DNA of 64,000 nt from Paracoccaceae bacterium. Its GTDB lineage: Bacteria > Pseudomonadota > Alphaproteobacteria > Rhodobacterales > Rhodobacteraceae. The notes under the pieces were generated by a model. The model saw only the letters and a program-made list of their open reading frames with translations, did no database searches and was not told where the DNA came from. The stretch spans positions 1-64,000 of the forward strand of contig JANQRL010000018.1 of NCBI GenBank assembly GCA_028284605.1, read 5' to 3'. The translations under genes were made by a program, and so were the position numbers. Below, in pieces: positions 26,776 through 35,433 of the stretch (position 1 is the stretch's first letter; each line of letters begins with the position of its first letter).

Positions 26776-28863
26776 ATGGGCCGCAAAGCCGATCCGCATG
26801 CAAAGAACACCACCGTTGAGACCGAGCCGGCCGAACCCGCATCCGGCATTTCCCGGCGCGGCTTCGTCGCAGCCGGGGCCGCAGCCGGTGTGGGTGCCGC
26901 GGTCGCCGGAGCGCCGCAGCCGACGGCGGCCGCGGAAGGCGAGGACTGGGACTACGAGGTCGATGTCGTGGTGGCCGGCGGCGGTTGCGCTGGCCTGACG
27001 GCCGCGATCCGGGCTCACGATCTCGGCGCCAGCGTGCTGGTGGTCGACCAGAACTACGATCTTGGTGGCCGCATGCTCCATTCCGGCTCGTTCCTGTCGC
27101 TCGGCGGCGGCGATCCGGTGCAGATGCGCGACATGGCCGGCGAAGCCGACCCCGACGGCTACATCACCGTGCCGCCGGTGGAAGACCCGGCCGAGGTCGA
27201 CGACAATGTCGAGCTGCTCTTCACCGATGTCACCGACTGGTCGATCGTCGATACCAAGGCGCAGTCGCCCTATCGCTACAACGAGCGCGACATGATGCGG
27301 AGCTGGGCCGAGAACTGCCCGGCCACCCGGCAATTCCTGATGGACAACTACGTCCGTTTCACCCGGGTGAACGGCACCCATGGCGGCGGCGGCGTGAGTC
27401 GGGCCCGGGCGCCCTATTGCTTCCTGATGCTGGGCGATGTCACCGACATGCGGGCCGGCACGATCACCGCCGAGGATGCCGGGGTTGCCCATCCCGAACG
27501 GACCAGCGCGCTGGCCCCGGTGCAGATGCAGGACGCGAGTTCTTTCGTCGCTCCCGGCGCGGTGCGCAACGGCGTGGCGCTGGCCCGTCCGCTGGAGTTC
27601 TCCGCCCGCGAGAAGGGTGTGAAATTCATGCTGCATCGCCATTTCGACGAGTTGGTCCGGGAAGAGCCGTTCGCCGGCCGGGTCCTCGGCGTCACCGCCT
27701 CCTACTCGCCGCGCCACGACCCGAAGACCGGCGAGCTTCTGCACAGCTACTGGCAGCGCGGCAATGTCGATGAGCGCCGCGAGCGGGTCCGCATCCGCGC
27801 CCGCAAGGGGGTGATCGTCGCCAGCGGCGGCCATGCCGGCAATCCGGAGTTCCGCGGTATGTTCTATCCCGCGCTCCGCGAACCGGCCTTCCCGACTTCG
27901 GGCTATGCGCTCCAGGGCCCGCATGGCCAGGACGCCAGCGGCATCATCGCCGGCATGAAGGTCGGCGCGAACCTGTCGGGCATGCAGCAGAACCTCTCCT
28001 ACCCGACGACCTTCCACATCTCCACACGGCTCGGCACTCGGGATGCCTACACAACGATGATGCCGGGCCACCCGACCTTCAACTTCCGCGGTTCGGCCGG
28101 GATCAATGTCGGCAATGCCGGGTTCGAGGAGTTCATTGCCGTCAACCAGGTCGGACGGCGCTTCTTCAACGAGGTACGCCTGCCGCTGCGCCCGAGCATC
28201 AACCGCTATCCGGGCGGCGAGGCCGCGGGGCTCCCCAATGCCGAGTTGGACCATGTGCCGAACGACTGGCGCAATTGCCGGCACGAGTGGATCCGGCAGA
28301 TGTACGATTACGACCATGGGCTCGACGCCGCGTTGGCGATGAACGAAGGGTCCGAACCGCCGAACTACTATAGCGGGCCGATCTGGGCGATCTTCGATCA
28401 GGACGCGGTCGAGCGCACCGGCTGGGAGATGCGCTTTCCTTACGTCAACGAGGACAACGGTTACTATTTCCGGGCCGATACGATCGAGGAACTGGCCAAC
28501 AAGATCCGCGCCGGTCACCCATTCCAGCGCGTGCCGCTGGTGCATCTGCCGGAGACCGTGGCGACCTGGAACGGCTACGTCGCCGATGGGGCCGACCCGG
28601 ACTTCGAGCGCGAGGCCGATGCACCGATGAACCCGGTCTCGACACCGCCGTTTCATGCGCTCTCGATCATGGTGATCTGGCATGACAGCTATGGCGGGCT
28701 GCGCGTGAACGGGCGCTGTCAGGTCGTCGATCTGCACGGCCAGGTGATCGCAGGGCTCTATGCCGGCGGCGAGGCGGTGGGTGGTTTCAACAAGCACGGG
28801 CTCGGCAAGGGCCATGTCCACGGCTACATCGCCGGTACGCATATCGCCGAGGAAATGAGCTGA
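26776..28863 (+). CDS. Tat-exported FAD-dependent oxidoreductase (fumarate reductase/KstD-like flavoprotein)
   Basis: A 695-residue flavoprotein. A twin-arginine leader (SGISRRGFVAAGAAAGVG, RR at 27-28) directs it to the periplasm. The FAD dinucleotide fold is VVVAGGGCAGLTAAIRA (68-73 for the Gly-rich turn) and the C-terminal FAD loop is GLYAGGEAVGGFNKHGLGKG, as in fumarate reductase-, urocanate reductase- and ketosteroid dehydrogenase-type enzymes. No heme motif is on this chain; electrons probably pass to the diheme cytochrome two genes downstream. A GGGGGGA RBS is present. The substrate and the direction (oxidase or reductase) are not deducible. Confidence 0.88.
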   Translation: MGRKADPHAKNTTVETEPAEPASGISRRGFVAAGAAAGVGAAVAGAPQPTAAAEGEDWDYEVDVVVAGGGCAGLTAAIRAHDLGASVLVVDQNYDLGGRMLHSGSFLSLGGGDPVQMRDMAGEADPDGYITVPPVEDPAEVDDNVELLFTDVTDWSIVDTKAQSPYRYNERDMMRSWAENCPATRQFLMDNYVRFTRVNGTHGGGGVSRARAPYCFLMLGDVTDMRAGTITAEDAGVAHPERTSALAPVQMQDASSFVAPGAVRNGVALARPLEFSAREKGVKFMLHRHFDELVREEPFAGRVLGVTASYSPRHDPKTGELLHSYWQRGNVDERRERVRIRARKGVIVASGGHAGNPEFRGMFYPALREPAFPTSGYALQGPHGQDASGIIAGMKVGANLSGMQQNLSYPTTFHISTRLGTRDAYTTMMPGHPTFNFRGSAGINVGNAGFEEFIAVNQVGRRFFNEVRLPLRPSINRYPGGEAAGLPNAELDHVPNDWRNCRHEWIRQMYDYDHGLDAALAMNEGSEPPNYYSGPIWAIFDQDAVERTGWEMRFPYVNEDNGYYFRADTIEELANKIRAGHPFQRVPLVHLPETVATWNGYVADGADPDFEREADAPMNPVSTPPFHALSIMVIWHDSYGGLRVNGRCQVVDLHGQVIAGLYAGGEAVGGFNKHGLGKGHVHGYIAGTHIAEEMS

Positions 28864-29789
28864 TGCCGGAGCCCGACGGTGAGGCCCCGGACCGCGCTGA
28901 AGGTGCGGTCGAACTGATCCCGGACGTGCTCGACATCGGATCCGAGACGGAGGTCCGGGTGGTCCTGACCGGCGAGCGGGCCGGCCGGCTCGCCGGTCGG
29001 ACACTCGACATCGTCGACCGGACCGGGACGATCTCCGCGCGCCTGCGGCTGCTGCCCGGCGATGGCGGGGCGGCCCATGGCACCTGCACGCTGCGCGCGC
29101 CGAAACGGCCGGGCCGCGCGGTCTGGACCGCGTGCCTTCCGGGGAAGGAGGATGGCGAGCCCGGTTTCGACCTCGCCTTCGAGATTCGTCCACATAGTCT
29201 CAGCCTCACCGTTTGGGACATGCCGCTGGCCGTGGAGCGCGGCGCGCGGTTCGCCCTGCGCGTCGGACTGCGCAGTTCGGCCGGCTGCAACCTGTCCGGC
29301 CATCGGATCGAGCTGAGCCCGGAGGCCGGTGGCGCACCGGTCTCGGCAGAGATCGGCGACACGCCGAAGACCGGAACCGAGGCACTCTACTGGACCGAGA
29401 TCGCGCTCGAGGCGCCCGACACCGACGGTCAGGCGCGTTGGAACGTGACCGCCCGGGGGGACGGCCTCCCGGACACGCATTCCGATGCGCGGGCCAGGGT
29501 TGCGGTGAATGTCGTTCCGCCGGGCGAGCATCGGCTGAGCGTCTCCGTCATTGATGCGGAGACCTCCGTGCCGATCCCGGGCGCAAAAGTCGTGGCGCAT
29601 CCGTTCCGCGCCCTGACGGATACATCCGGGCATGCGGAGCTGCACCTGCCGCCCGGCCGGCGAAAGCTCTTCGTCTCCGGACCGGACCACATTCCCTACC
29701 AGGTCGAGGGCGACGTCACCGAGGACATGACGATCACTGCGGTGCTGGACCGCGACCGGCCGATGACCGAAGCCGAGATTTGGACATGA
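28863..29789 (+). CDS. Unknown beta-sandwich protein with C-terminal carboxypeptidase-regulatory-like domain
   Basis: A 308-residue protein that I do not recognise as a whole. It lacks a clear signal peptide. Residues about 15-210 look like two beta-sandwich modules; residues about 218-290 (VSVIDAETSVPIPGAKVVAH, TDTSGHAELHLPPGRRKLFV) match the carboxypeptidase regulatory/transthyretin-like fold. It shares one base with the flavoprotein stop and so is translated with it. It could be a docking or assembly partner of the exported flavoprotein. Without a leader it would stay cytoplasmic unless carried along with the Tat substrate; that is speculation. Confidence 0.7.
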   Translation: MPEPDGEAPDRAEGAVELIPDVLDIGSETEVRVVLTGERAGRLAGRTLDIVDRTGTISARLRLLPGDGGAAHGTCTLRAPKRPGRAVWTACLPGKEDGEPGFDLAFEIRPHSLSLTVWDMPLAVERGARFALRVGLRSSAGCNLSGHRIELSPEAGGAPVSAEIGDTPKTGTEALYWTEIALEAPDTDGQARWNVTARGDGLPDTHSDARARVAVNVVPPGEHRLSVSVIDAETSVPIPGAKVVAHPFRALTDTSGHAELHLPPGRRKLFVSGPDHIPYQVEGDVTEDMTITAVLDRDRPMTEAEIWT

Positions 29790-29820
29790 GCAGAGGCGCC
29801 CCAGCCGGGAGAAACCGTCG

Positions 29821-30564
29821 ATGACCCTGCGCCGCGCCGGGATTCTCTGTCTCGCCCTTGCCGCCAATCCGTCCGCCGGAGCCGACGAGGCCGAACTGGC
29901 GGCTTCCGGCGCCATGCTCTTCGAGCGCAACTGCTCGGTCTGCCATGGCGATGCCGGTGGCGGGCAGGCACCGGTATTTCCCGCGCTGGCGGGCAATGAC
30001 GTACTGGCCGATCTGCCGCTGATCGTCGGCAACATGCATCTTGGTGTGGGCTACATGCCGCCGTTCCCCGAACTTAGTGCCGAGGAGATCGCCGCGCTGG
30101 CCACCTACATCCGCACGTCGTGGGGCAATGCCGCGGGCGCCGTGACGGTCGCGGAGGTGTCGCTCCTGCTGGAAGGGCTGGATGCCGGTGCCCCGACCCG
30201 AACGATCTGGGACGGGGTCTATGGCAGTGCTCAGGCGGCGCGCGGGCGGCTGGCCTATGACGGGCAATGCGCGCTCTGCCACGGCCGACGGCTCAACGGC
30301 GCCGCGGAGGACCCGGACATGCAATCGGGCCCGCCGCTCGCCCGGGTCAAGTTCCTGCGCGAATGGGATGGCCGCTCGCTGGCCGTACTCTTCGACTACA
30401 CGCGCGCCGCGATGCCGCTGGCCAATCCCGGCTCGCTGAGCGACGGGCAATCTGCCGATATCGTCGCCTATATGCTGTCGGTCAGCGGTGCGCCGCCGGG
30501 GCCGGAGGACATGGGGACCGACCGCGAGGCGTTGGCCCGGATCACCATCGCCGCGGAGGAATGA
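29821..30564 (+). CDS. Periplasmic diheme cytochrome c
   Basis: A 247-residue protein with a Sec-type leader (residues 1-20) and two class I cytochrome c domains. Heme motifs are CSVCH at 38-42 and CALCH at 150-154; likely axial Met residues lie in VGYMPPF and AAMPLANPG. It follows the flavoprotein and beta-sandwich genes and is the obvious electron partner, linking the flavoprotein to the respiratory chain. It ends four bases before the start of the next gene. Confidence 0.9.
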   Translation: MTLRRAGILCLALAANPSAGADEAELAASGAMLFERNCSVCHGDAGGGQAPVFPALAGNDVLADLPLIVGNMHLGVGYMPPFPELSAEEIAALATYIRTSWGNAAGAVTVAEVSLLLEGLDAGAPTRTIWDGVYGSAQAARGRLAYDGQCALCHGRRLNGAAEDPDMQSGPPLARVKFLREWDGRSLAVLFDYTRAAMPLANPGSLSDGQSADIVAYMLSVSGAPPGPEDMGTDREALARITIAAEE

Positions 30565-30568
30565 TCCG

Positions 30569-30883
30569 GTGACGCACGCTCCGATCCTGGCGACGGTCCT
30601 GATCGGTCTGACGGCCGGGGCGCTGGCAGAGGACACCCTCGAAGCGGCACCGAACATCGCCGCGGATTGCCAGACCGCCGGCTACGACCTGATCCTGTTC
30701 AATTCCGGGGGAACCGCACTGGCCGCCGGAACGGAACTGGTCTGGACCGTTCGGTTCGCGCGCGTCGAAGGCATCTACGTTCTCGACCGACCGCTCGAAC
30801 CCGGCGCGCGGGTCGTGATCGTGGCGGCGACCGATCCCAGCTACCTGACAACCGACACGCCATGCACGGTGGATGTGCGCTAG
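30569..30883 (+). CDS. Small exported protein of unknown function
   Basis: A 104-residue protein starting at GTG 30569, four bases after the cytochrome stop, with AGGA near the junction. Residues 1-20 are a signal peptide ending in GALAE. The mature part is a small beta-rich domain with two Cys (C35 and a C-terminal C100) that could form a disulfide, and resembles a CARDB/Ig-like fold (DLILFNSGGTALAAGTELVW). It is probably the fourth component of the flavoprotein/cytochrome system. I know no family for it. Confidence 0.65.
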   Translation: MTHAPILATVLIGLTAGALAEDTLEAAPNIAADCQTAGYDLILFNSGGTALAAGTELVWTVRFARVEGIYVLDRPLEPGARVVIVAATDPSYLTTDTPCTVDVR

Positions 30884-31139
30884 CTGGGCCGTCCAGATGA
30901 GGTTGAGAGTTTCCCGCCTTCGCTTGTCGTTCAGGGAGCCAAACATCGCTGTCCAGACGCGCGATCTCGTCGCGGTCGAGGTCAAAGGGGTGCTGTCGGC
31001 CCAGGCCGCGGACCCGGCGTGTCCGATCCATCCTCTTGCGGAGCCGAGATGGCGAGCGGCGGTGCGGGGCCGGATTGCCGCCGTCGGAGCCAAGACAGCC
31101 TGGATCGAGCCGATGGTCGGGGAATTGATCCCCCAGATC

Positions 31140-31300
31140 AGTCATAGTAGGCCCGCTCGGAGATGCGCAGCTCGCGGATCGCATCCACCCGCGCCATCCC
31201 CTCGCCGACAGCGCCTCAACCTGCCGCGACGTCGTGACAATCTCTTCCGGCTTGCGTCGCTACGTCGCCATTCCGATCCTCCGTTTTCCTAGACGTGGCG
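31140..31300 (-). mobile_element. IS3-family orfA relic
   Basis: The minus strand encodes, in two frames, RKPEEIV followed after a frameshift by MARVDAIRELRISERAYYD, the typical N-terminal sequence of IS3-family OrfA proteins (their usual form is RKPEEIV...RQVEVL...A...RELGISEQTYY). A stop follows immediately, and orfB is not recognisable. The relic's upstream edge abuts the IS6-like fragment at about 31310, so one element probably inserted into the other before both decayed. Confidence 0.6.
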
Positions 31301-31310
31301 GCGGACCACT

Positions 31311-31515
31311 TCAGTGAGGGAGGATCAACACCCCGCTCCTGCGGCAGATCCTCGACGTTCCGGAGTGACAGCGGAAACCGCATATTGAGCATCACCGCCA
31401 GTCGGATGATTTCCGGACTCCTCCAGAAGGACTTGAAAGGTGAACGCTGGGTCGTGACCAAGCGCTAACAGCGACCTGCGCCGCTTCAAGCAGAGGTCTT
31501 CGGACAGAGCCCCAT
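31311..31515 (-). mobile_element. IS6-like element relic (N-terminal transposase end)
   Basis: On the minus strand 31311-31461 encodes RSPFKSFWRSPEIIRLAVML, then MRFPLSLRNVEDLPQERGVD, nearly identical to residues 7-46 of the intact transposase at 55.7-56.4 kb. The bases beyond the start (to about 31515) resemble that element's right terminal repeat. The remainder of the gene is replaced by IS3-type sequence. Confidence 0.8.
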
Positions 31516-31585
31516 CCCGCGATGGCGACCACGGCCCGAAGCCGACCTTGGGCGCTCTGACCGGCCGCTGTGTAGTAGCCCTTTG

Positions 31586-31625
31586 AGCGGTGCCGTCAGA
31601 CGAGTTCGAACCAGTCTTCCAGCAC
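31586..31625. repeat. Solo IS6-like left-end fragment
   Basis: AGCGGTGCCGTCAGACGAG followed by TTCGAACCAGTCT matches the left end of the intact element (55626 onward) at nearly every base, then similarity stops. No transposase sequence follows. Confidence 0.7.
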
Positions 31626-31716
31626 CGTCCAAGTCGCCGACCTTCCGGGGCGCTGCGGTTACCGGATCAAAGCAGCCCCCGGCCCCCGGGGGGCTGCTTC
31701 CCCCTGAGCGCCATCC

Positions 31717-33132
31717 TCACCCGCCGGGGAGGCTCCCCTCACCGCGACCCGACATGCCGCCCGATACTTCCTCGGTTGCCTCCGCGGCCAGTTCCTGCGG
31801 CAGGATCAGGTTCAGCACGATCGCGATCAGGGCTGCGGGGAGGATCCCCGACGTCGCGAGAACCTTCAGCGTATCGGGCAGATACTGCAGGGCGCCCGGC
31901 TCGAGCTGAAGACCCAGACCCAGCGACAGGGCGATGGCGAAGATCACCATGTTGCGGCGATTCCAGTTCACGTCCGACAGCATCGAGATGCCGGCCGCGA
32001 CCACCATGCCGAACATCACGATCACGCCGCCCCCCAGAACCTCGATCGGAACGGTGGAGATGACCGCGCCGACCTTCGGCACCAGACCGCAGAGGATCAG
32101 GAAAACGGCCCCGATCGTCACCACATGGCGGCTCATCACGCCGGTCATGGCGATTAGGCCGACATTCTGGCTGAACGAGGTGTTGGGCAGGGCGCCGAAG
32201 AGGCCGGAGAAGGCGGTGCCCAGACCATCTGCGAAGGTGGCGCCCTGGATCTCCTTGTCCGTCGCCTCGCGTCCGGCGCCGCCCTTGGTGATCCCGGAAA
32301 CGTCGCCCACGGTCTCGACGGCGGAGACGAAGGACATCAGGCAGAACCCGATGACCGCCGCGACGGTGAACTCGATGCCGAAATGGAACGGGTTCGGCAG
32401 GGCGACGGTCGCGGCGCGGCCGACATTGCCGAAGCTCACCATGCCCATAACAAAGGCGACGGCGTATCCGGCGAGCAGGCCGATCAGGACCGCCGAGACC
32501 GACAGCATCCCGCGGGCGAAGAACTTCAGACCGAGAGTGACGAAGATGACCACGCCGGCGACGGACCAGTTCTGCAACGAGCCGTATTCCTCGGTTCCGA
32601 TGGCCGGCACGCCTCCAGCAGCATATTGGATGCCCACCTTCACAAGCGCCAGACCGATCATCGTGACCACCAGTCCCGTCACCAGGGGCGGCAGGGCAAA
32701 GCGCAGCCTGCCGATGAAGAGGCCGAGGAAGGCGTGGAACAGACCGCCCACGACGACGCCGCCCATCAGTACCGCGATGGCCTCGACCCCCTTGCCGGCG
32801 ACCAGGGGGATCATGATCGGGATGAAGGCAAAGGACGTGCCCTGAACGATGGGTAGGCGCGCGCCTACCGGCCCGATCCCGATGGTCTGGATCAGGGTGG
32901 CGATGCCGGCAAAGAACATCGACATCTGAATCATGTAGATCATCTGCGGGAAATCCGGGCTGTTCGACCCGAAGCCAAAGCCCGCGGCCCCGCAGACGAT
33001 GATCGCCGGGGTCACGTTCGACACGAACATCGACAGAACGTGTTGGATGCCAAGGGGCACTGCCTTGGCGATCGGGGGGGTGTAATTCGGATCGCGGAGT
33101 TGCTCCGGCGTTCCGATTGCGGAATCAGCCAT
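31717..33132 (-). CDS. NCS2-family nucleobase permease (uric acid/xanthine/uracil type)
   Basis: A 471-residue inner-membrane transporter with about 14 membrane segments. NCS2 hallmarks are PIVQGTSFAFIPIM near residue 95, the acidic FVSAVETVGDVSG block near 270 and PNTSFSQNVGLIAMTGVMSR near 315. Location in a urate-degradation cluster makes uric acid or xanthine the likely substrate. It is the last gene of the minus-strand uraD-aminohydrolase-permease set, 129 bases after the aminohydrolase. Confidence 0.88.
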   Translation of the reverse strand: MADSAIGTPEQLRDPNYTPPIAKAVPLGIQHVLSMFVSNVTPAIIVCGAAGFGFGSNSPDFPQMIYMIQMSMFFAGIATLIQTIGIGPVGARLPIVQGTSFAFIPIMIPLVAGKGVEAIAVLMGGVVVGGLFHAFLGLFIGRLRFALPPLVTGLVVTMIGLALVKVGIQYAAGGVPAIGTEEYGSLQNWSVAGVVIFVTLGLKFFARGMLSVSAVLIGLLAGYAVAFVMGMVSFGNVGRAATVALPNPFHFGIEFTVAAVIGFCLMSFVSAVETVGDVSGITKGGAGREATDKEIQGATFADGLGTAFSGLFGALPNTSFSQNVGLIAMTGVMSRHVVTIGAVFLILCGLVPKVGAVISTVPIEVLGGGVIVMFGMVVAAGISMLSDVNWNRRNMVIFAIALSLGLGLQLEPGALQYLPDTLKVLATSGILPAALIAIVLNLILPQELAAEATEEVSGGMSGRGEGSLPGG

Positions 33133-33261
33133 GGTCTTGTCCTCCCATATGGCTTTGGTCGTTTGGACCGTTCTTGGTGAAGACCGGCTTCTCCGGCCGG
33201 GGGGTCTTGCGACTTTGGCGGTCGCCTAAGCGGGCGGACCTTGGGGTCACCGCCGCGGCCG

Positions 33262-34143
33262 TCATGTTGTGAGGCCGAGGGATGGGTGCCGGTTCACGTC
33301 CTTGTAGAGCAGGTAGCGGAAGGCGCCGTCGCCCGTCGCGATACAGGCTTGCGGGCAGAAGGCGCGGAGCCAGAGGAAATCGCCGGGGCCGACCTCGACC
33401 CAGTCCTGGTTGAGAAGGTAACGCGCCGTGCCTTGCAGGACGTATATCCCATGTTCCATCACATGGGTTTCGGCAAACGGGATGCGTCCGCCGGGGCGGA
33501 AGGTCACGATATTGACGTGAAAATCGTAGCCGAGATCGAGCGGGTCGAAGAACCGCTGCGTGGCCCAGCAATTCTCGGCCCCCGGCATCCCGTTGGCGGC
33601 CACGTCCGTCTCGTGACACACCATCGGTTCGGGCGCCGAAACCCCCTCCGCGGGGACATAGGTCTTTCGGATCCAGTGAAATCCCGCCACCTCCTCGCTC
33701 GTGTTCCAGATCTGCCAGGGGGCGCCGGCGGGCAGGTAGGCGAAGGATCCGGGGCGGAGGTCGTGTGTCTCCGATCCGATCGTCAACCGCACCACCCCCT
33801 TTGCGACGAAGAGCGCCGCCTGGGCCTGCGCATCCGGCTCAGGGGCTGCCGAGCCGCCGCCAGGGCTCAGCTCGACGGCATATTGGGCGAAGGTCTCTGC
33901 AAAGCCGGTCATCGGACGGGCGAGAATCCAGACCCGATGCCCGAGCCATCCCGGCAGCAGGCTGGTGACGATGTCCCGCTGCGTGTTCGCCGGCAGCACG
34001 GCATAGGCCGCATGGAAGACCGCCGTTCCGGCAGGGTCGGCGTCGCGCTCCGGCATTCCGCCGCGCGGGAAGGCGTAGTGCGGCTCGTTGGTCGCGGGCT
34101 CATGACCTTCGGCCCGAAATCCCTTGCTCTCATCCATCTTCAT
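33262..34143 (-). CDS. allE: (S)-ureidoglycine aminohydrolase
   Basis: A 293-residue bicupin. The C-terminal cupin has the metal-site block ETHVMEHGIYVLQG (Glu and two His, Mn-binding in this family) and the N-terminal one GSFAYLPAGAPWQIWN. The enzyme converts (S)-ureidoglycine to ureidoglycolate and ammonia in allantoate breakdown. ATG at 34143 overlaps the uraD stop (ATGA). An allantoicase to supply the substrate is not in the window. A second-best reading is a generic cupin, but length and both cupin blocks fit this family. Confidence 0.85.
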   Translation of the reverse strand: MKMDESKGFRAEGHEPATNEPHYAFPRGGMPERDADPAGTAVFHAAYAVLPANTQRDIVTSLLPGWLGHRVWILARPMTGFAETFAQYAVELSPGGGSAAPEPDAQAQAALFVAKGVVRLTIGSETHDLRPGSFAYLPAGAPWQIWNTSEEVAGFHWIRKTYVPAEGVSAPEPMVCHETDVAANGMPGAENCWATQRFFDPLDLGYDFHVNIVTFRPGGRIPFAETHVMEHGIYVLQGTARYLLNQDWVEVGPGDFLWLRAFCPQACIATGDGAFRYLLYKDVNRHPSLGLTT

Positions 34144-34628
34144 GACAGGCGCTCCCTCAGACGATGGGCCGCGATGCGTTCGACCTGATGGCAGGCTTCA
34201 GCGCGTTCCTCCTCGAACGTGTTCCCGAGCCGGGTCCGGAACGCCGACAGGATGCCCGCCTTGTCGTGATCGCGGACCGCGATGATGAACGGGAAGCCGA
34301 AGCGCGCCACATAGGCGGCGTTCAGGTCGGCGAAGGTCTCGCGCTCCTCATCGGTCAGCGCGTCGAGCCCGGCCGAGGCCTGTTCGGACGTGGAGGCCGG
34401 TGTCAGCCGTCTGGCCTGCGCCAGTTTCCCGGCCAGATCGGGATGGGCGGTCAGGACACCCAGGCGGTCCTCCTCCGCGGCCCGGCGGAACTGATCAACA
34501 AACGCGGCGTGGAGGCCCATGGCACTGTCCTGGTCTGGGCCGATACCGGTATCGAAAGCCCGTTCCGCGATCCAGGCGGAATGCTCGAAGATCCCGCTGA
34601 AGGTCTCCACGAAGGTGGGGCGATCCAT
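34140..34628 (-). CDS. uraD: OHCU decarboxylase
   Basis: A protein of about 162 residues from the ATG at 34628 (178 if translation began at 34676). It decarboxylates 2-oxo-4-hydroxy-4-carboxy-5-ureidoimidazoline to (S)-allantoin. The N-terminal FSGIFEHSAWIAERAFD, the FADLNAAYVARFGFPFIIAV block (the family F-G-F-P-F-I core) and the C-terminal HQVERIAAHRLRERLS are typical. Neither start has a strong RBS, perhaps because the upstream puuE has been cut and the region rearranged. It overlaps the aminohydrolase gene. Confidence 0.88.
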   Translation of the reverse strand: MDRPTFVETFSGIFEHSAWIAERAFDTGIGPDQDSAMGLHAAFVDQFRRAAEEDRLGVLTAHPDLAGKLAQARRLTPASTSEQASAGLDALTDEERETFADLNAAYVARFGFPFIIAVRDHDKAGILSAFRTRLGNTFEEERAEACHQVERIAAHRLRERLS

Positions 34629-34689
34629 CTTGGAGGGTCGGAGGTCGGAGGTCTCAGCGGGTGCTCTCAGCAGCATATCTCATCTCGTG

Positions 34690-34941
34690 ATCCTGGGACC
34701 CATTCGCCGGAAACCGTCCAAAAACACGCGCTTGCGGTGTCGGTCGTGCACTCCGAACCAAGCCGTGCATCGACGATTCCGAACCGGTCGCCCGTGAAAT
34801 CGGGTTGCCGTGGAGGGGGCGACACGCGCCACCCTCCCCGGAGTTCAGGACAAACTGAACGGCGATCTTCGCGCCGTCGGGCCAATCGGCCCTGGTCGGT
34901 CGGAACCTCTGTCCTGGTCTTTCCCGGCAATAACTCTGCAA
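34690..34941 (-). pseudogene. puuE: puuE (allantoinase) N-terminal remnant
   Basis: The minus strand begins with a frame reading [20 protein letters not shown], closely matching the N-terminus of PuuE-type allantoinases (polysaccharide-deacetylase fold; typical form WP...[17 protein letters not shown]). A further PuuE-like LHG follows, then the frame shifts; the other frame resembles the ESIYEYGSRAGFW block that should come later. Only about 80 of roughly 300 codons remain, and uraD follows at once. In related clusters an intact puuE precedes uraD. The residual piece cannot give an active enzyme. Confidence 0.65.
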
Positions 34942-35085
34942 CTCGTTCTCCCGACCTATCTTCGCTTAAACCGCGATGAAAGCCGCGTCTTTCAAAAAAA
35001 TCTTGAAAGTGTTTCGTGGGGTCTTGCATTTCCAAGCGGCGTGACATGCCCCAGTACCGGTCAGGTGGCCATCGGGAGGAGCGTC

Positions 35086-35430
35086 ATGGCGGGCTATCTG
35101 ACGACACATGTTCTGGACACGGCGCTGGGGCGGCCGGCGGCGGGCCTGCGGATCGAGCTCTTCCGGATCGACGGCACGGAACGCACGCGCCTGGCGGAGG
35201 CGGTCACGAACGCGGACGGCCGCACCGACGATCCCATCCTGCCGCAGGAGCGCTTCGAGACCGGTATTTTCGAGCTGGTGTTCCATGCCGGCGACTACCT
35301 GCGGGAGAGCGGCGCGCCGACCGACTTCCTCGATGTCGTTCCGCTGCGCTTCGGCATGACCGAGGCGGACCACTACCACGTGCCGCTTCTGCTCAGCCCG
35401 TTCAGCTACGCCACCTATCGGGGCAGCTAG
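35086..35430 (+). CDS. uraH: 5-hydroxyisourate hydrolase
   Basis: A 114-residue transthyretin-like enzyme. It starts [20 protein letters not shown] and ends [11 protein letters not shown], the diagnostic YRGS tail of HIU hydrolases. The catalytic His (THVLD), Arg and C-terminal Ser are present. It hydrolyses 5-hydroxyisourate to OHCU, between PuuD and UraD. ATG at 35086 follows GGGAGGA by five bases; the longer frame upstream lacks family similarity. It is divergent from uraD and convergent with the LysR gene three bases away. Confidence 0.95.
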   Translation: MAGYLTTHVLDTALGRPAAGLRIELFRIDGTERTRLAEAVTNADGRTDDPILPQERFETGIFELVFHAGDYLRESGAPTDFLDVVPLRFGMTEADHYHVPLLLSPFSYATYRGS

Positions 35431-35433
35431 GGC

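Larger units (their letters stand above)
30884..31716. other. Gene-free junction rich in IS debris
   Basis: About 830 bases separate the small exported protein from the purine permease. 30884-31130 shows no recognisable signal; 31140-31300 is an IS3-type orfA relic; 31311-31515 is the N-terminal end of an IS6-like element; 31586-31625 is another IS6-like end. 31630-31716 has only the GC-rich tail of the permease transcript. Confidence 0.6.

Noticed and set aside
26647-29193. An 848-codon minus-strand frame opposite the flavoprotein
   Set aside because: It mirrors the third-position bias of the flavoprotein gene and has no recognisable domain or plausible start.
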